From Thiorhodococcus drewsii AZ1 (GTDB lineage Bacteria; Pseudomonadota; Gammaproteobacteria; Chromatiales; Chromatiaceae): 64,000 nucleotides of DNA. Under the pieces are notes generated by a model. The model saw nothing but the letters and a program-made list of their open reading frames with translations. It did no database searches and was not told the origin of the DNA. Every line of letters starts with the position of its first letter. Position 1 is the stretch's first letter. The stretch spans positions 1-64,000 of the forward strand of contig NZ_AFWT01000011.1 of the NCBI RefSeq assembly GCF_000224065.1, given 5' to 3'. This document shows positions 61,291-64,000 of this stretch, one piece after another. A program made the translations under genes and the position numbers.

Positions 61291-64000
61291 ATGGCTTGGA
61301 GCATTCCACGCCTGTCGCGTCGTGCGTTCCTGAAAACATCGGGATATGGCGCGGCCGGGCTGACGCTGTTATCGCCGATTTCGCATGCTGTGAAGGATGC
61401 CGTTGCCAAGGATGAAGTGACGGAAGAGGTGTCCTACAGCATCTGCAATTTCTGCTCGTCGCTGTGCAATTTGAAGGTCACCAGCCATACCCGTAACGGA
61501 GATAAGCGGGTGGTGAAGCTCGACGGCAATCCGCACTCGACGCTTAACCGAGGCAAGATTTGCGCCCGTGGCCAATCCGGATTGCGTCAGACCTACGATA
61601 CCGACCGGCTCAAGACCCCGCTGATTCGTGTCGAGGGCAGCAAGCGCGGCGAGTACGCCTTCCGCGCCGCAACCTGGGAAGAGGCTTACGACTACATCGC
61701 CCAGAAGACCCAGGCGGCCGAGATCAAGCCCTGGGAATGGACCATGGTCGGCGGCTGGACCTCCTGTATCTTCTATATGAGCTGGGCCGTGCCCTTCGCT
61801 ATGGCCAACGAGGTGCCGAACATCGTCGCCTCGCCGATGCAGCATTGTGTCACCACGGGCCACATCGGCACCGATCTGGTCACCGGCAACTTCAACATCC
61901 ATGACGAGATGCTGCCGGACTTCGACAACGCCAAGTACATCCTCTTCATGGGCAACAACGCCTCGATTGGCGGGGTTTCGACCTGTCGCATGGTGCGTTT
62001 CGCCCAAGGGCGTAAGAAGGGGGCGAAGATCGTCTCTTTCGATCCGCGACGCTCCGAGACGGCGGCCAAGGCCGACGAGTGGATTCAGATCCGGCCGGGA
62101 ACCGATCTGGCCTTTCTGCTGGCCATGATGCGCATCCTGATGGAGGAGGGGCTCTACGACGCGAGCTTCCTGCGCAAGCACACCAACATGCCCTTCCTCG
62201 CCTATCGCGACGAGGATGGCGAGCTGCGGCTGTTGAACGATCCCGAGGGACGTCCGCAAGTCCTGGTCGAGGGCACCAACGAGGTTCGCACGCTCAAGAC
62301 CTTCACCAACGACAACAACATCGATGTCGATGGCAACGCCTTCACGCCGTCATTGCTGACCCCCGTGGCCTACAGTCTGGACGGCAAGGCGGTGATGACC
62401 GTCTTCGAGGCCCAGCTTCAGGAGCTCGCCTCCTATACGCCCGAATGGGCCGCCGAGATCACCGGCGTTCCGGCGCAGACCATCGTGCGCATCGCCCACG
62501 AGTTCGGCACCACGCGCCCGGCGATCATCGATCCGGGCTGGCACGGCGCCCGTTACGGCAGCATCATGATGCAGCGTCGCGTGCAGGCCATGATCCAGGC
62601 CCTGACCGGCGGTCTCGACCGCACCGGCGGCTGGATGAACTCGGCCGAGGTCCATCACAAGGCCGCGCGCATGTACGAGGCCATGGAGCACGGCTACGAG
62701 ATGGGTTCGCCGCTCGCGACGCTCGCCGGGATGGCCTTCGCCAAGATGGTTATCGGCGCGCTCTCGAACGGTGACAACTTCTCGCACGGCCACCCGGGCT
62801 GGGCCTGGAGCTGGAACGCACAGGAAAAGGCGGCGGGACGTTTCAACGTCGCGCTTCCGGTCATGACCGAGTCCGGTCTCAAGGAGTCGGTCGAGGGGCG
62901 CGTCAAGCATGGTGACGAGCCCTATCTGACCCGCGGCTTTCTCATCAATGCCTCCAATCCGGTGCGTCACTATTATCCGGATTCGCGCTGGAAGGAGACG
63001 CTCAGTCACGAGAACGTCGAGCTGGTGGTCATGATCGAGGTGCTGCCCTCGGACACCGCACCCTATGCCGATGTCATCCTGCCCAACACCACCTATCTGG
63101 AGCGCGACGAGCCGGCCATCTACGGTAACGGGGTCAATCACGACCTGGCGCTGACCACGCGCTATGCGGCCATCCCGCCGCTCTACGACACCGAGGAAAC
63201 GGCCGACATCCTGTTGCGTATGACCGAGATCATCTCGGGCAACACCGATGTCTTTCACGAGTGGGTCGAGAAGCTCACCGGGCTCAAAGCAGAGCCGATC
63301 AAGGCCGCCCTAGAGCGCAATCGCCAGACGATGAAGAAGGGCGCCTATCAGATCGCCTGCCGCGAAGTGTCCTTCAATCAGACGGCCGAGCGTCTCGGCG
63401 TGACCCCCGAGCATATCGACGAGGTGCTGCGGGCCAAGGGCATCTATCACGAGCGCGACCGCGAATACATTCTCGATCATCACGCCATGCCCTGGCGCAT
63501 GCCGGTGCCGACCGAGTGCGGACGGGTGGAGTTCTTCTCCAACCTCATGCGTCAATTGCGCGACGACGGTCATCTGGAGCCCAACTTCGGCGTCCTGGCG
63601 ACCTATATCCCGATCAAGTTGCGCTCCGGTTCGCCCCAGGAGGTGTCGGCCCCGCTGGCCAAGGACGAGTTCTATTTCACCTATGGCAAGACCCCGACCG
63701 TCTCGCACGCCTCGACCAACAACAACAACCCGGTCCTGGCCGCGATCAACGACTTCAAGAGCGACGTCTACAAAGGGGTCTGGATCCATCCGGACCGCGC
63801 CAAGGTGCTAGGGATCGGAATGGGCGATTCCATCCAGATCACCAACACCCAGTCCGGTCAGCAGACTGGCGGACACGCCTACGTGACTCGTCTGATTCAT
63901 CCGGACGTCATCTTCATCTACAGCTCGTTCGGAGTGGAGAACAAGGCCCTCTCGCGTACCCACGGAGACGGCACTGCCACCAGCAAGCTCATTCCCTACC
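61291..64000 (+). CDS. Tat-exported molybdopterin oxidoreductase, PsrA/PhsA/SreA type, 3' end outside window
   Basis: The first 903 residues of a complex-iron-sulfur molybdoenzyme catalytic subunit. Twin-arginine signal SRRAFLK (residues 10-16), a [4Fe-4S] site C52-x2-C55-x3-C59 with C91, and a cysteine (C186, in PMQHCVTTGH) at the molybdenum-ligand position, as in polysulfide, thiosulfate and sulfur reductases. Substrate may be polysulfide/sulfur, thiosulfate, tetrathionate or even arsenate; sequence alone does not decide. It is not a SoeA type, which lacks a Tat signal. The downstream FeS and membrane subunits must lie beyond 64000. The perfect FNR box indicates anaerobic induction. Confidence 0.88.
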   Translation, partial: MAWSIPRLSRRAFLKTSGYGAAGLTLLSPISHAVKDAVAKDEVTEEVSYSICNFCSSLCNLKVTSHTRNGDKRVVKLDGNPHSTLNRGKICARGQSGLRQTYDTDRLKTPLIRVEGSKRGEYAFRAATWEEAYDYIAQKTQAAEIKPWEWTMVGGWTSCIFYMSWAVPFAMANEVPNIVASPMQHCVTTGHIGTDLVTGNFNIHDEMLPDFDNAKYILFMGNNASIGGVSTCRMVRFAQGRKKGAKIVSFDPRRSETAAKADEWIQIRPGTDLAFLLAMMRILMEEGLYDASFLRKHTNMPFLAYRDEDGELRLLNDPEGRPQVLVEGTNEVRTLKTFTNDNNIDVDGNAFTPSLLTPVAYSLDGKAVMTVFEAQLQELASYTPEWAAEITGVPAQTIVRIAHEFGTTRPAIIDPGWHGARYGSIMMQRRVQAMIQALTGGLDRTGGWMNSAEVHHKAARMYEAMEHGYEMGSPLATLAGMAFAKMVIGALSNGDNFSHGHPGWAWSWNAQEKAAGRFNVALPVMTESGLKESVEGRVKHGDEPYLTRGFLINASNPVRHYYPDSRWKETLSHENVELVVMIEVLPSDTAPYADVILPNTTYLERDEPAIYGNGVNHDLALTTRYAAIPPLYDTEETADILLRMTEIISGNTDVFHEWVEKLTGLKAEPIKAALERNRQTMKKGAYQIACREVSFNQTAERLGVTPEHIDEVLRAKGIYHERDREYILDHHAMPWRMPVPTECGRVEFFSNLMRQLRDDGHLEPNFGVLATYIPIKLRSGSPQEVSAPLAKDEFYFTYGKTPTVSHASTNNNNPVLAAINDFKSDVYKGVWIHPDRAKVLGIGMGDSIQITNTQSGQQTGGHAYVTRLIHPDVIFIYSSFGVENKALSRTHGDGTATSKLIPY

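Noticed and set aside
1-64000. CRISPR arrays, prophage modules, tRNA and rRNA genes
   Set aside because: No regularly spaced repeats, no phage structural genes and no cloverleaf-like or rRNA sequences were noticed; a tRNA or Rfam scan would confirm.

Overview
The window is high-GC gammaproteobacterial chromosome. The mix of a Tat-exported PsrA/PhsA/SreA-type molybdoenzyme, a hemerythrin/DUF2249 cluster, many c-di-GMP/PilZ and cyclase proteins and a PPK2-type polyphosphate phosphotransferase suggests a sulfur-metabolising member of the Chromatiales (Chromatiaceae-like). That assignment is inference: no photosynthesis or rRNA genes are present. No tRNA, rRNA or CRISPR array was recognised.

Layout. 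1-1.0 kb is an insertion-sequence graveyard (start of an IS630 transposase, an IS1595 remnant, and a MITE-like internally deleted IS with intact 12-bp inverted repeats). 1.4-3.8 kb encodes an Aer-like PAS chemoreceptor. 3.8-14.1 kb holds two very large uncharacterised membrane proteins and small exported or hypothetical proteins. 14.2-18.3 kb has hemerythrin, DUF2249, a polytopic NnrS-like membrane protein, a two-domain CbiX-like protein and a YbaN-type protein. 18.4-24.4 kb has a class III cyclase-PilZ fusion, a YheT-type hydrolase, TolC, aroC and an MFS carrier. 24.6-30.8 kb is a glycogen/alpha-glucan block (glgX, GH57, DUF4912-like, glgA), closed by a REP-like pair whose GTAG head contains the glgA stop codon.

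31.6-43.5 kb is the most notable region: a zinc-starvation (Zur) locus. A promoter overlapped by a Zur-box-like palindrome precedes two tandem DUF1826 genes, a ZigA-type COG0523 GTPase, a 78-residue protein, a DksA2-type dksA paralogue with a Cys-Thr/Cys-Ala site instead of four zinc cysteines, znuA (without znuBC), zur, and a DUF2796/ABC ATPase/FtsX-like permease set resembling P. aeruginosa PA4063-PA4066. That set is interrupted by an IS481 element and a decayed integron integrase; a second COG0523 GTPase and the DUF3299 lipoprotein that normally completes it lie beyond. A 70-bp crumb of a second IS481 copy lies before folP.

44.9-64 kb is mostly housekeeping: folP, mrcA, alaC, hom (with a highly structured leader), a 7TM-GGDEF protein, cytochrome b561, rsgA, a small cytochrome c, orn, a KamA-type radical SAM protein, an FRG-domain protein and polyphosphate:AMP phosphotransferase. 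The window ends in the molybdoenzyme gene, preceded by a perfect FNR/ANR box. Where the upstream start in a long ORF looked wrong, starts were moved to codons supported by a Shine-Dalgarno sequence or family length; each case is stated.
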